DNA from: Moniliella sp. 'wahieum'
Lineage: Eukaryota > Basidiomycota > Moniliellomycetes > Moniliellales > Moniliellaceae
Direction: 5' to 3'
Assembly: GCA_003971905.1 (NCBI GenBank)
Contig: RSEE01000018.1
Location: 310,001 to 374,000, forward strand
DNA length: 64,000 nt
Below the pieces are notes generated by a model. That model was not told the DNA's origin, made no database searches, and was given only the letters and a program-made list of their open reading frames with translations. Within the stretch, counting starts at the first letter, position 1. Every line of letters begins with the position of its first letter. Below are positions 55,017 through 64,000 of the stretch, piece by piece. Made by a program: the position numbers and the translations under genes.

Positions 55017-56938
55017 TTAGGCCGAGTCGGTCGCATAAAGGTTGCCATCCATCTTTTTGTCCTTGTGAAGTTCTGGTGCCTCGCCAACCAATGCGGCTGG
55101 CGTAGCCGACCACTTGCCTTCGTCGGACTTCATGTCGTCCACCGACAACTGGGCCTCGGCCGCGGCCGGTGGCGTCCAATTCACACTCGTCCAAGGCTTG
55201 CAATTCGGGTCGTTGTACATGACCCCAATTTCTTCGAGCGTGAGGCCCTTGGTTTCATACATGTCAAGGCCGTGAACACTGCAGCGAACAAATTCACTCC
55301 TCCGAACACGAATCCGTAACTGAACCCAATCTTGGCAGTGATGGGGTCGTAAAGAAGGCGAGCAAAAAGTTCCAAATCCATTGGTGCAGGACGCCAGAGC
55401 TGCCTGCTTGGCTCGCGTTCGAGTGGCACCCGTCTCACCACAGACAAGCCACACCCCGGGGCCCAGGTCGCTGCGTACCCCAGTAAACCAAAGCAAGCAG
55501 ATACCACCATCAGGGTACCCATTGCCTTGGAAATCTTAGGTCTTCCGACGTGCCCGTATTGCCAACAGTACCCGAATGGCATAGACAAACATCCAGATCG
55601 ACATCCACAGACTTCCGACAATAAGGGCGTCGACGACCAACAAACTCGAGGATGTATAGGCCAGGCAGCTCACAGGCAACACTGACGCCCCAAAGATGAT
55701 TGGGTCACGAGTGAGTCTTGCAGACCAAGGGGCTTCATCACCTGAGCGCCGAAGTAGCTGCGAAGAAATAGTCACAGGGTCAGTTTACCATTTTGTATTT
55801 AGTCGGGGAGTGCCAAGAGAGGGAGTAAATACGAACTAAACTGTTGCAGAAGTGAAGGAAAGCGCAGGCCGAAGGTCAGAAAAGGAACGAAAAGCAGAAA
55901 TTCGCGGAGGAAGCGATGCGTACGATAGTTGGCACCCGTCAGCTGCTGCAGCACTTGGAGCATGCAACAGTAGGGTCCGGTAAAGAACTCGGTTACGAGG
56001 ACGGAAGCAGTCAATCCATCCTGCTTTGTTCGTCCGCTCTTCTGCTTTGAGTAGATCTCCTCAACTTCCACCTCTACCAACATATTGGGTTCATTCGGGT
56101 TGATCCCACGGGTACGAGCAATTGTTTTGCGCACTTCATCCCGACGACCGTGAAGCGCATCAAATCGGGGCGACTCGGGGCAAAACGAGACACCATACAA
56201 AGTGTCAGACCGAAAACAATGCAAGGCACACTGGGATGCGCCACGCTGCGGAACGCTGCGTGGTCCTAGGCGTCCATGGACATTGCGAGCGGCAATGTCA
56301 AGATGTATCCAAGCAAGATGCCCAAGAAGATGAAGAATTGGTACGCGGCCACTCATCCCACGAATGTCTTTGGGAACCAACTCGGCAATGTAGGGAGGCA
56401 CCACCGCCGATAGAGATCCCACGCCCAGACCGGCCACGAGCCGGCCCATGGTGAACTGAACCCATGACCACTCGCTGGTGGCTTGGACGATGATCCCAAC
56501 AAAGAAAAAGACCGTTTCGACTTGAATGGCTTTCCGGCGTCCGATCCAGTCGGCCAAATAGGGAGAAAGTAGGGCTCCAATCAGACACCCAATCGAGAGC
56601 ATTCCCACGAATACACCTTCAATCCATGGCTTCCAAGCCGGCACCCACATCTGACCGCCAGCTCCGTCATTTTGCAATGTGGCATGCTTGTGGTCGGTGG
56701 CAAAGCGCAAAGAGCGTCACTGTCAATCAGAATGCTGGATGAGTAGCCCTGGCAAGTTGGGGTCAGTGAATGTACTCTTTACCAGAAGAAAGGGAACAAG
56801 ACCAGGTTGGCAGGATGGCCAGGAGGGAAGTGAAAAGGATACCATGTCGTATCCGAATAGGGCCCCAGCAATGGTCGACATGCAGACCGTGTAGACGCTG
56901 ATCCACCCGATGGGATGGCCACGCACTTTGAACCCCAT
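55017..56938 (-). CDS. MFS sugar porter (hexose transporter family)
   Basis: The ATG at 56936-56938 begins MGFKVRGHPIGWISVYTVCM, followed by STIAGALFGYDM, typical of the first helix of sugar porters. An intron follows (GTATCC...). Downstream pieces: WIEGVFVGMLSIGCLIGALL, SPYLADWIGRRKAIQVETVF (the GRR loop 2 motif), GRLVAGLGVGSLSAVVPPYI, AELVPKDIRG, PESPRF, VTEFFTGPYCCMLQVLQQLT then GANY. The C-terminal part reads KIGFSYGFVFGGVNLFAAVF and ETKGLTLEEIGVMYNDPNCK, ending at 55017. These are the PROSITE-style sugar transporter signatures of a 12-helix plasma membrane permease of about 520-550 residues. Several one-base corrections and at least two introns are needed. Substrate specificity is not predictable here. 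Confidence 0.87.
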
Positions 56939-57027
56939 GTTGGTTGTATAGCAGTAACAAGTGGGGGTGGGAGGGGGGAGGGTTGCGGACGATGTGGAAG
57001 GGGGGGGCAGAGCACATTTAAACCAAA

Positions 57028-57034
57028 ATATATA
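57028..57034 (-). promoter_or_regulatory. TATA-like element of sugar porter gene
   Basis: TATATAT on the minus strand lies 90-96 bp upstream of the sugar porter ATG at 56938. Confidence 0.5.
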
Positions 57035-58210
57035 GCGCTGCCGAAACGAGATCGATAGCAGCAAAGGCTGAATGGAATCGGTCAACGCCGCGGTCAGCTG
57101 AGGGGGGCATTGCTGTGTGGTAACTAAACGCTTTGGAAGCTGACGCTGGCCCCTCTGCTGCGCGATGCATTGCGTCGAGACAAAGGACCGTCGGTATTAG
57201 GCCTACGTCCCAATCTCCCTGCCCTACCACAGCGCTACTGGGCTCCATACTCATCGACGATCCCACGAAGGGCCCATTTGGCCCCTGGCAATCACCAAAA
57301 ACGCCACGCGTGTGGTGGCCTGTGCAGTGGATACCATGTACGCATGTACAACAGGCACAATGATGACGCGATGTCGCCTGCCGCTCCCCAAGACGGCGCT
57401 CTTCCAAGTGGATCGATTGAGGCAGGGCATATGCAAGCGTACACTTGCCGCCTAGCGGGCGGCTCCGCGGCCGGTGGGGGTGATGAGGCTGGTGACGGCG
57501 GTGACGCGCGTGACGGCTGATCGTTGATGGGCAATGGGGAGTAGCATAGTGTCGAACGCGATGGGGCCCCACACGCCAGCGCGGCCAGCACGGGGGCAGT
57601 GAGAATGCCGTTGGCCTGCCCCGCATCGCCCAAAGCTATTACAATGTTAACACAGCCGCCCATCAGGAACACAGCAACAACGCCCTTCGCTGTGGCGGGC
57701 GCATCCTAGGCTGAGGTTGTTGCCGCACCGAACCGAGCGGCTGAGTGCTGGCCCCCTTTGAAGAGCGTGAAGCTTCCACGTTATCGACAGAGAACCCATC
57801 TCGATCATCGAGACCATCACTGGCTGCACCAGGCTGCACCCCCCCATCCCCGGGTCACCACCGACTGCTTTGCTGTGGACAAAAACGGTTCTCAGTTCAG
57901 CTAGCTTTCCATCCAGTGCACAGCGCTGTGTCAGCTCGCCAGTGTGCCTCAGCCTATGTACTGGCGCTTCTTTGCACCGTGCGTCCTCTCTCTCCTCTGC
58001 GCTCCTCGCTCCTCGACCCGCCCCCATCGACCCCAAATCTACGCTCTCCTTGGAGGTGCAGCCCCATCGCGTCATCAGATCCCCATCGCGTCCTGCGCCA
58101 CAGGTTGATACCACGTGGAGATTAAAGATTCCCCGATGGACCCTTTTATCGATGATCGATCAAGAGACGACCATCGTCCACCGCGACGCCATTGCAGCGG
58201 TTCTACCATC

Positions 58211-58241
58211 GCATGTCACACGCCACATGCCACATGCCACA
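58211..58241. repeat. CACATGC tandem repeat
   Basis: GCATGTCACACGCCACATGCCACATGCC-type units, related to the ACATGTG arrays elsewhere in the window, occur in intergenic DNA. Confidence 0.75.
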
Positions 58242-59510
58242 CCGCGACGATGATAGTAATCTACTTGTCCCACAGCAAGTGCCTTACCCTTTTCCCGCCC
58301 ACCCAGGATGACGAGCCGGCATTTTTGAGCTTGGTCTGATATACGAGGCAAGGCACATGCTGGATGCCCAACCGGGGTTAAACGTTTTCCTGTACACGTG
58401 CATTGGTAGAGAGTATACCCAAGGATGGGGGGGACGAGCTGGGATGCAAACGAATAGCCTGCCCCTGCTCCCGGGGCCCCGGCCATTTCGCCCCAACTGA
58501 TGTCACCGGAGTGGCGGAGGTGCCCGTTTTTCCACAGTTCATCGAATGGAAAGAGGGCAAGCACAGTAGGGGCACGAGAACGCCACCGCTGTGGCGATGC
58601 GAACAGCAGTTTTTAGATGGGCCAGACGGACTGAGGCGCCTTGCTCTCCTTCCCTCGGGCTGCGTCTCCGTCAGAACAGAGGATTTGCTCTGACAGCGGA
58701 GCGCATGATGAGACCTGGAGTCCTGATGGTCCTCGAGGGTGATGCAATCGCACTGGTGGTGGTGTGGCAACCAGCAATGCCTACAGAGGAACATCAAACA
58801 GCGAGTCGCCATCAGGGGCTAAGCTCGGGCAAGGAGGGAAACAGGAGAGGGGAACAGCAGAACTCCTAGGCCTGAGGAGGAGCTGAAGCGACATTGGCCA
58901 AATCACGAGCCACTTAGCTCAACAGCGCACACGCGTCTCTCCATGTGCCCCGTGGATCATGATCCTTAGCTTCTTGGTGCGACCCACTCGACGGGGAGAA
59001 AAAGGTGTCGAACCACATCATCCTAAGTAGTGTAGAGTACTGGCACGTAGTTGCGGTCCCTCCCCATCAGAATGCAAGAGGAGCTGCCACAGTGACATGT
59101 CCCCATGGCGTGGGCGGAGATACGTCTATCCACGCTACATTCTACTCACGCTGGTCATATACCTCTCTCCTCTCCGTCTCTCTTCTCTCTTCTCTCCTTC
59201 CGTCAGTCCAGCAACGACTTGGACCCTGGAATGCCACTAGTGTCTGCTCGCCCCCTTGGTTCATAGAGGCGCCAAGGGACCGTCCCAGCCCTACGAAGCC
59301 CACCCGCGCACGAACACGAACCAAACCAACAAGCATTACAACACGGCATACTGGTGAGCGTCCCTTTTCTCCCAGCAGGGACGAAAAAAAAACAAAAAAG
59401 ATCAGGCAGCAAAGCAGGCGCAAGCAAGTAGTCCCCCCCCCCTAGCGCCCCAGCCGCCGCCACCGCGAGCAGCCACGCGACCAGGTAGGCCTTAGGATGG
59501 TCCTGCCCCG

Positions 59511-62114
59511 CTACCAGTCGCCAACGAATTGTCCCTGGGGAGGGGCGAGCGCGGGGAGGGCGGGAGGAAGGGGCGGGGCGAGGCGGTGGGAGCGAAGCGC
59601 GAGCCAATCAAACTCGGGTCCGGGCGCGGCGTGCGCCGACGGTGGAGGCGGGTGCAACGTGGCGGGCGAGCTGGCGGACCAAATCGGTTGTTCCGAAGGC
59701 TCGATGGGCGAGGCGGTGGCGCGCAAGCCAAACCAAGGGTGCCGCTCAATGTCCTTCCTCCCGCCACCAGTGGCCAAGCGGAAGGAGAAGGAGGGATTGA
59801 GCAAGCCAAAGAGGAGGTGCGTGACGTGCTGCAGTTCCGCCCCGGGCGCAGCGGCAAACGCTGGCGCCAACGCGTCTGCCACAGGTACCGACGTGATGCC
59901 CTTGAGAATCAGCTGGGACAGGCGGTCGTTGCGTGTAGGACGCACGTGGGCTGAGGGGCGACGTGCGTGTGGAGCTGGCCGGGTTCGCTTGTGTCGAGTC
60001 GGACCAAGGACTGGTAATGAGTGGAACCTGCGCCTTTCGTCGTGGCCATCGGGAGCAAACGGGGTGTGACCGGCGAGCAACTCAAAGAGCAAGATGCCCG
60101 TGCCCAAAAACGACCGCGGCTGTGTAGCTCGTTTTCTGGATCACCTCGGGGCAGTGAACTCGTCCAGATCGACCAACGGCAATGGAGGCAGCGTAGACGG
60201 TCGGCGTTCCGACAAGGCGCCTGGGTCGCCCTCATAGGGTATGGGTGCCGGGGGTACCGGAAGCAAAACTGGGCCTGGCCAAACCCAGCAAGCTTGATAT
60301 ACCCATCCGAACCAAGCAGCACGTTTTCGGGCTTGAGGCCGCCATGGACAATGTGGCGCGAATGGACAAAGTCCAAGGCGTCCAGAAGGCTAGCAAGGTA
60401 AAAGCGGGCCATCGAGGGAGCCATGCGGTGGTCCGTGCAGTGATCCAACAGTTGGAACAGATTGCCCCCGGCACATACTCGAGCATGACAAAATCGCGCG
60501 ATTCGTGCCGGAGCGAAGTGTAAAATTCGACAATCAAGTCGTGCTTCAACTGGAGAGCAGTCGGGATCCGTTGTCCCCTTGTTTTTCGCGTTACCTTGAC
60601 GACAGCCAGCTCGCCCAATCGAGCGGGCGAGCGAGTTTGTTCCTCGGGTGGACGAGGATCGACAGGAGCACACGACTGCGCCGCCCGCATCCAGGGATTG
60701 ACGAACACGGATCGTGTCCAAGCGAAACTCGGGAGGCGACGCTCGCCCGATCAAGTTGGAAAAGGGGGCGCGGACGAGGCGTGCTGCGGCGAAGTGGAAA
60801 CGATGCGGGGCGGGGACGAGGCGCATGCGAGGGGTGAATCAGCCCGGGCAAGACAGGAAGGGCCTCCGCTCGTCTGAGACGCATGAGGGGAGTAGTGAGC
60901 AGGATAGGCCGGTGTACCGCTGTCCCATGGATGCGTTCGTGCCACGCGAGAGGCGGGTCGCGGGTCGCGCGACGACAGGTCCCAGGGACGCTGCGGTGGC
61001 GGGTAGGACGGATGGGCGGAGCGGGGGGCATGATGCGGGCCAAGCGCGCGAGTCCAATCTTGCGGCAAGCGTCCTGGTGACAGGGGACCAGCAGAGTGTG
61101 ATGCACGCGGCGAAGTCCGCGGCGGGTTCACGAGCGAGTAGGAACCTGTCCGCCGATGCAACGACGAAGCGTAGGGCGCGGGTAAGGGCGGACACCTAAC
61201 GACCGCAGCGAAGGCAGTGGACTCGCCCTTGGTCGTGTTCGTCCTTCCTGCGGCAGGACCCAACAGAGGTCCCGTCGACGATCCTGTGGACTTGCGAGCG
61301 GCTGGGGCGGCGGTCGGGTGGGGTAGGAGGGAAGATGTAGGTCTGGCTCCAGGAGACGGGTGTGTAGTGGGCCATACAGGGGGACGGGCAGCGTTTCGTT
61401 GGAGCCCCACGGCGGGTTAGCAGCGGGTGCTGAGGCAGGCGGGCGGTCGCGGTGGGAGGCAGTGTGGCTGGCCCTGCGCTCAAGAACGGCTGGGTCGGTT
61501 TGGACGGAAAGCTGCATGGCTGGAACCTTGCGCCGCTTGGCAGGAGGAGGGTGGATGAGCGAGGGAGAGGTGGTGGTGGATGAGGCGGGCGAGAGATGAT
61601 GGCGGCGGTAGGCGTAATGGTAACTCCGTGCTCGCGGGCCCATAAAAGGGCGGTGCGGGAGAGCTGGTGTTCGGCGAGCTCGAGGCCGAGGTGTTCGCGG
61701 AGGGACTCGCGGACGAGGGAGGGACGTTATTGGGAGGCAGAGATGCTAGGGGAGTGTACGGTGGCACGCCCGCCTTGGGAGAGTCGGAAGACGCGGCGCT
61801 GGGCTGGGCGGTGGCCCAGGTACGCAACAAGGTCTGGTCTGCCGTATCGCGCACCGTTCGAGGCGGGAGCGGAGGGAGGCAGGCAGACGGGCGGGGCCTG
61901 TGCGCCGCAGAGTGCCGGGCGGGGACATGCCAGTGCTGGGGGAAGGGGAGGGCGAGAGGGGGAGGGGGAGGTGGGCAGGGAGAGTGCCTCGGCGAGGGAA
62001 AGGCCGGCCCAGGTTACGATGGGGTCCGGGCGGTGTGGTGGTGGACGAGGAGGTGGCGCTGGGCGAGCGCGCGATCGGGGTCGGAGGTGCCGCCGCAAGA
62101 GCGGCAAGCGCCAT
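59511..62114 (-). CDS. AGC/PKA-like pseudokinase
   Basis: The likely ATG (62112-62114, MALAALAAAPPTPIARSPS) opens a long Pro/Ser/Ala-rich region. The kinase-like domain spans about 59700-60620: ELAVVKV (Lys kept), HDLIVEFYTSLRHESRDFVM, LEYVPGGNLFQLLDHCTDHR, MAPSMARFYLASLLDALDFV then HSRHIVHGGLKPENVLLGSD and GYIKLAGFGQAQ. HRD is HGG and DFG is GFG, so both catalytic aspartates are glycine. The activation segment keeps SGTPG and APEVIQKTSYTAA but with about 30 extra residues between them. ILLFELLAGHTPFAPDG and DIERHPWFGL follow as in PKA, then PEFDWLAL and a tail ending at 59511. A possible 49-nt intron (GTAACG...CTCCAG) follows the lysine; the alpha-C region is short or missing. Function is unknown; N-terminal frames are poorly resolved. 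Confidence 0.65.
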
Positions 62115-63479
62115 GCGGTCGGTGGACGGCGGCGGGGCTGGGGATGGGTGTCGGAGAGGAGAGGCGGCATGCTGGGCGGGGGGCGGCGGCAGCAGCAGGA
62201 GCGGTGGGGAAGGCGGTGGCGATGGAATGGCGGTGGAATGGCGGTGGGATGGCGTGGGAATGGCGGTGGGAATGGGATGGCGGCGACAGAGAAAAGATGC
62301 TGGCGTGGCGATGGATGGATGGGTGGAGAGGGGCAGCGCGCTGCCAACTCCGCCTGGCGGCACGCGGCGGTCCGCGGCGACACGGGGGCAGCATTCTGCG
62401 GGCTGCCGCCTGTCGCCCAGCCGCCCAGCGCAGCGCAGCGCAGGGCAGCACCCTGCCGCGCCTGGCCACCAGCCCGCCGCCCCAGACAGCCCCCGTGCCT
62501 GGGTGTGAACATGGCTAGTGGCCAGTGAAACTTGCAACCAGCTGTCGCGACTCGTGACGCGTGACGCATGCAAGGGCAGCATCTCATGCATCATGCATGC
62601 ATGCTGCTGCTGCGGCTGTGCGGTGCTCCGATACGCTGACACTCACACGCACACTGCTCCAGCAGGCAGGCCGCAGCATCGATCATCCGATCATCTCCCT
62701 TGCATGCATGCGTCCAGCTTGCCCTTGCCGTGCTGCAACCAGCACGCGGCAGTGCTGGGGTGTGCTGCGCCCCATCAAGCATCCCATCGCCATGCAATGC
62801 ATCATCACCCATCTGATCATGCACCTGCGCTCTGCTGCGCACCCACCGCTCCTCTCAGATCTCAGCACCGACAGCGATCGACACGCCGGAGCAGCGCCAG
62901 ACAGCGCCGTTTCCCCGAGGCGGGCTCCGCTGCCAAGGTAGGTGGCCCTGTGCCTGCTGCTCCCAGCCGCGTACCACACAGCAGCGAGCCAAGCCGTCCC
63001 AGCATCGCCGCCACGGGCTGTCGTCGGGCAGCAGCAGCCAACAGCAGCCACATCTGCTGGCTAGGCTCTGGCTATGCTCTGGCTAGCTCTGGCGCTTCCC
63101 CCATCATCGGCCCCGCCGTCCTTAAATTGATGGGGAGTACTGAGTACCCCGATTGAGTACCGAGTTTCATCGGCATCGGCCCTGGCCGTCACGCGTCACG
63201 CGCCATGCACATGTGCGCAGTGCGTCAGTTACATGATACACGCTTACCGGCTTGGGTTTGTGAAACGCATTGTTCGGCTCGACACGAATGACCCAGTGCT
63301 TTGGCGTGAGTACGTGAGTAGATCTTAGCGCTTAGCAGGCTCTAGCAGCCCTAGCGCGGGAGGAAGCGCATGGAGTACGGGTGCCGGTGGCAGTGCGTCT
63401 GGACACCGTCTCCACCCAGCCCCCCGAAGTCCCAGGGCGGTGTGGAGCGGGTGGCGCGGAGCGCAGCCATCGCCATCGG

Positions 63480-63545
63480 CCATCCATCCATCGATCATCG
63501 ATCATTCAGATCGATCATCAATCATCGATCATCGGCCTCATCGAC
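63480..63545. repeat. CATCGATC/ATCATCG repeat cluster
   Basis: Imperfect tandem CATC and ATCGATC units. Similar GATCGATGATCG motifs occur at 40725-40785. Confidence 0.8.
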
Positions 63546-63900
63546 CACTGACTCATGCATTGATTAGCAGGACCTGGTACATCCGTAGCTAGTACCAGGC
63601 ATATCGCATGGAAATGGCTCCGACCTGCTCCAACCAATTGGAACAACCGCAGCGCTGACTCAAAGTTGAATCAAATGATCGGCTGATTCTAGGGTGACGA
63701 CCGGTGACCGGTGTTCAACGACCGGTGATCACATATGTCTGGAGCTCTTGAAGCTCTTGAAGCTTAGGACTAGCGCTGAGCAGCTCCGCGCTGACTAGCT
63801 CTGAATCAGACTAGTGACTTTCCCAACGTCGCCCTCTGCGGAGCACCGGCAGCACAGCACCAGCCCCGTGTCTGGCTCGCACGCCCAAGGTCTCAGTATA

Positions 63901-63915
63901 TTCTCAGTCTGAGAA
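63901..63915. repeat. 15-nt palindrome with CTCAGTCTGAG core
   Basis: TTCTCAGTCTGAGAA has perfect 7-nt inverted arms around a central T and shares its 11-nt core with the palindrome at 39879-39897. Confidence 0.9.
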
Positions 63916-64000
63916 CTCAGTTGCCTGTCTTCAATCTGTATAACGCTCTAGCGCTGTAGCTAGCTTCAAGCTTCAAGCCGCCATCAGCCATCGATAATCA

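Larger units (their letters stand above)
56939..59510. other. gene-poor region between sugar porter and pseudokinase
   Basis: About 2.5 kb without a supported gene. It contains a TATA-like element for the sugar porter, the CACATGC array at 58211-58241, and mixed-composition DNA. The open frame at 57018-57672 with a short hydrophobic start has no family resemblance I can name. Confidence 0.5.
62115..64000. other. gene-poor, repeat-rich end of window
   Basis: No gene is supported. The first 400 bp are purine-rich promoter-like DNA. From 62520 there are many GCATGCATGC and CATCGATC motifs (for example 63480-63545), GAGTACTGAGTAC clusters (63135-63165), CCGGTGACCGGTG repeats (63699-63728), GAAGCTCTTGAAGCTT duplications (63746-63762), and the palindrome at 63901-63915. 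Confidence 0.6.

Noticed and set aside
57018-57672. minus-strand open frames with short hydrophobic start
   Set aside because: No recognisable family, and the frame lies upstream of the sugar porter in promoter-like DNA.

Overview
The window looks like GC-rich nuclear DNA of a fungus, most likely a basidiomycete. Short GT-AG introns (about 50-125 nt, often with GTACGT or GTATGT donors) interrupt many genes. Recognisable products are fungal: Dma1-like FHA-RING ligase, Hda1-type deacetylase with Arb2 domain, Swi5/Ace2-like zinc-finger factor, Fmp52, Pbs2-type MAPKK, Def1, dysferlin-domain protein, sugar porter and a fatty acid desaturase. Two intron-containing nuclear tRNA genes (Gln-CTG, Thr-AGT) are also present. 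The lineage below fungus is an inference.

Nearly every conserved gene is broken into two or more reading frames. In each case I checked, adding one base to a short run of identical bases restores the family consensus (cytochrome c needs three such corrections). I read this as uncorrected homopolymer deletion in a long-read assembly, not as pseudogenes. The CDS spans below are therefore gene extents with frames to be rejoined, and many termini are approximate.

Layout. 0.5-12 kb: FHA-RING ligase (-), RING/zinc-ribbon protein (-), then across a divergent TCTG-repeat promoter a Swi5/Ace2-like factor (+) and a class II histone deacetylase (+). 12-19.6 kb: an unrecognised gene (-), a low-complexity gene (+), a bHLH factor (-). 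19.8-25.5 kb: tRNA-Gln, RPB8 (-), FMP52 (+), an AFF4-like candidate (-), an unrecognised membrane protein (-). 27-35.3 kb: MYB factor (+), cytochrome c (+), PBS2-type MAPKK (-), RGG/PIN/His-rich protein (+). 35.4-39.4 kb: a large Rap1-like-Myb gene or gene cluster (-). 39.6-45.9 kb: tRNA-Thr, a delta-12-type desaturase (+) and two repeat-bearing, gene-poor stretches. 46-54.1 kb: a multi-LC8-like repeat protein (-), DEF1 (-), a dysferlin-domain protein (-). 55-62.1 kb: a sugar porter (-) and an AGC-type pseudokinase (-). 62.1-64 kb: gene-poor, repeat-rich.

Functionally the window is a mixed housekeeping and regulatory segment: cell-cycle and ubiquitin control, chromatin and transcription (Hda1, Rpb8, Def1, several DNA-binding proteins), stress signalling (Pbs2) and membrane lipid or sugar metabolism. 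The most unusual items are the PKA-like pseudokinase lacking both catalytic aspartates, the protein with several LC8-like modules, the RGG-PIN-His-rich protein, and an 11-nt palindrome core shared by gene-poor regions.
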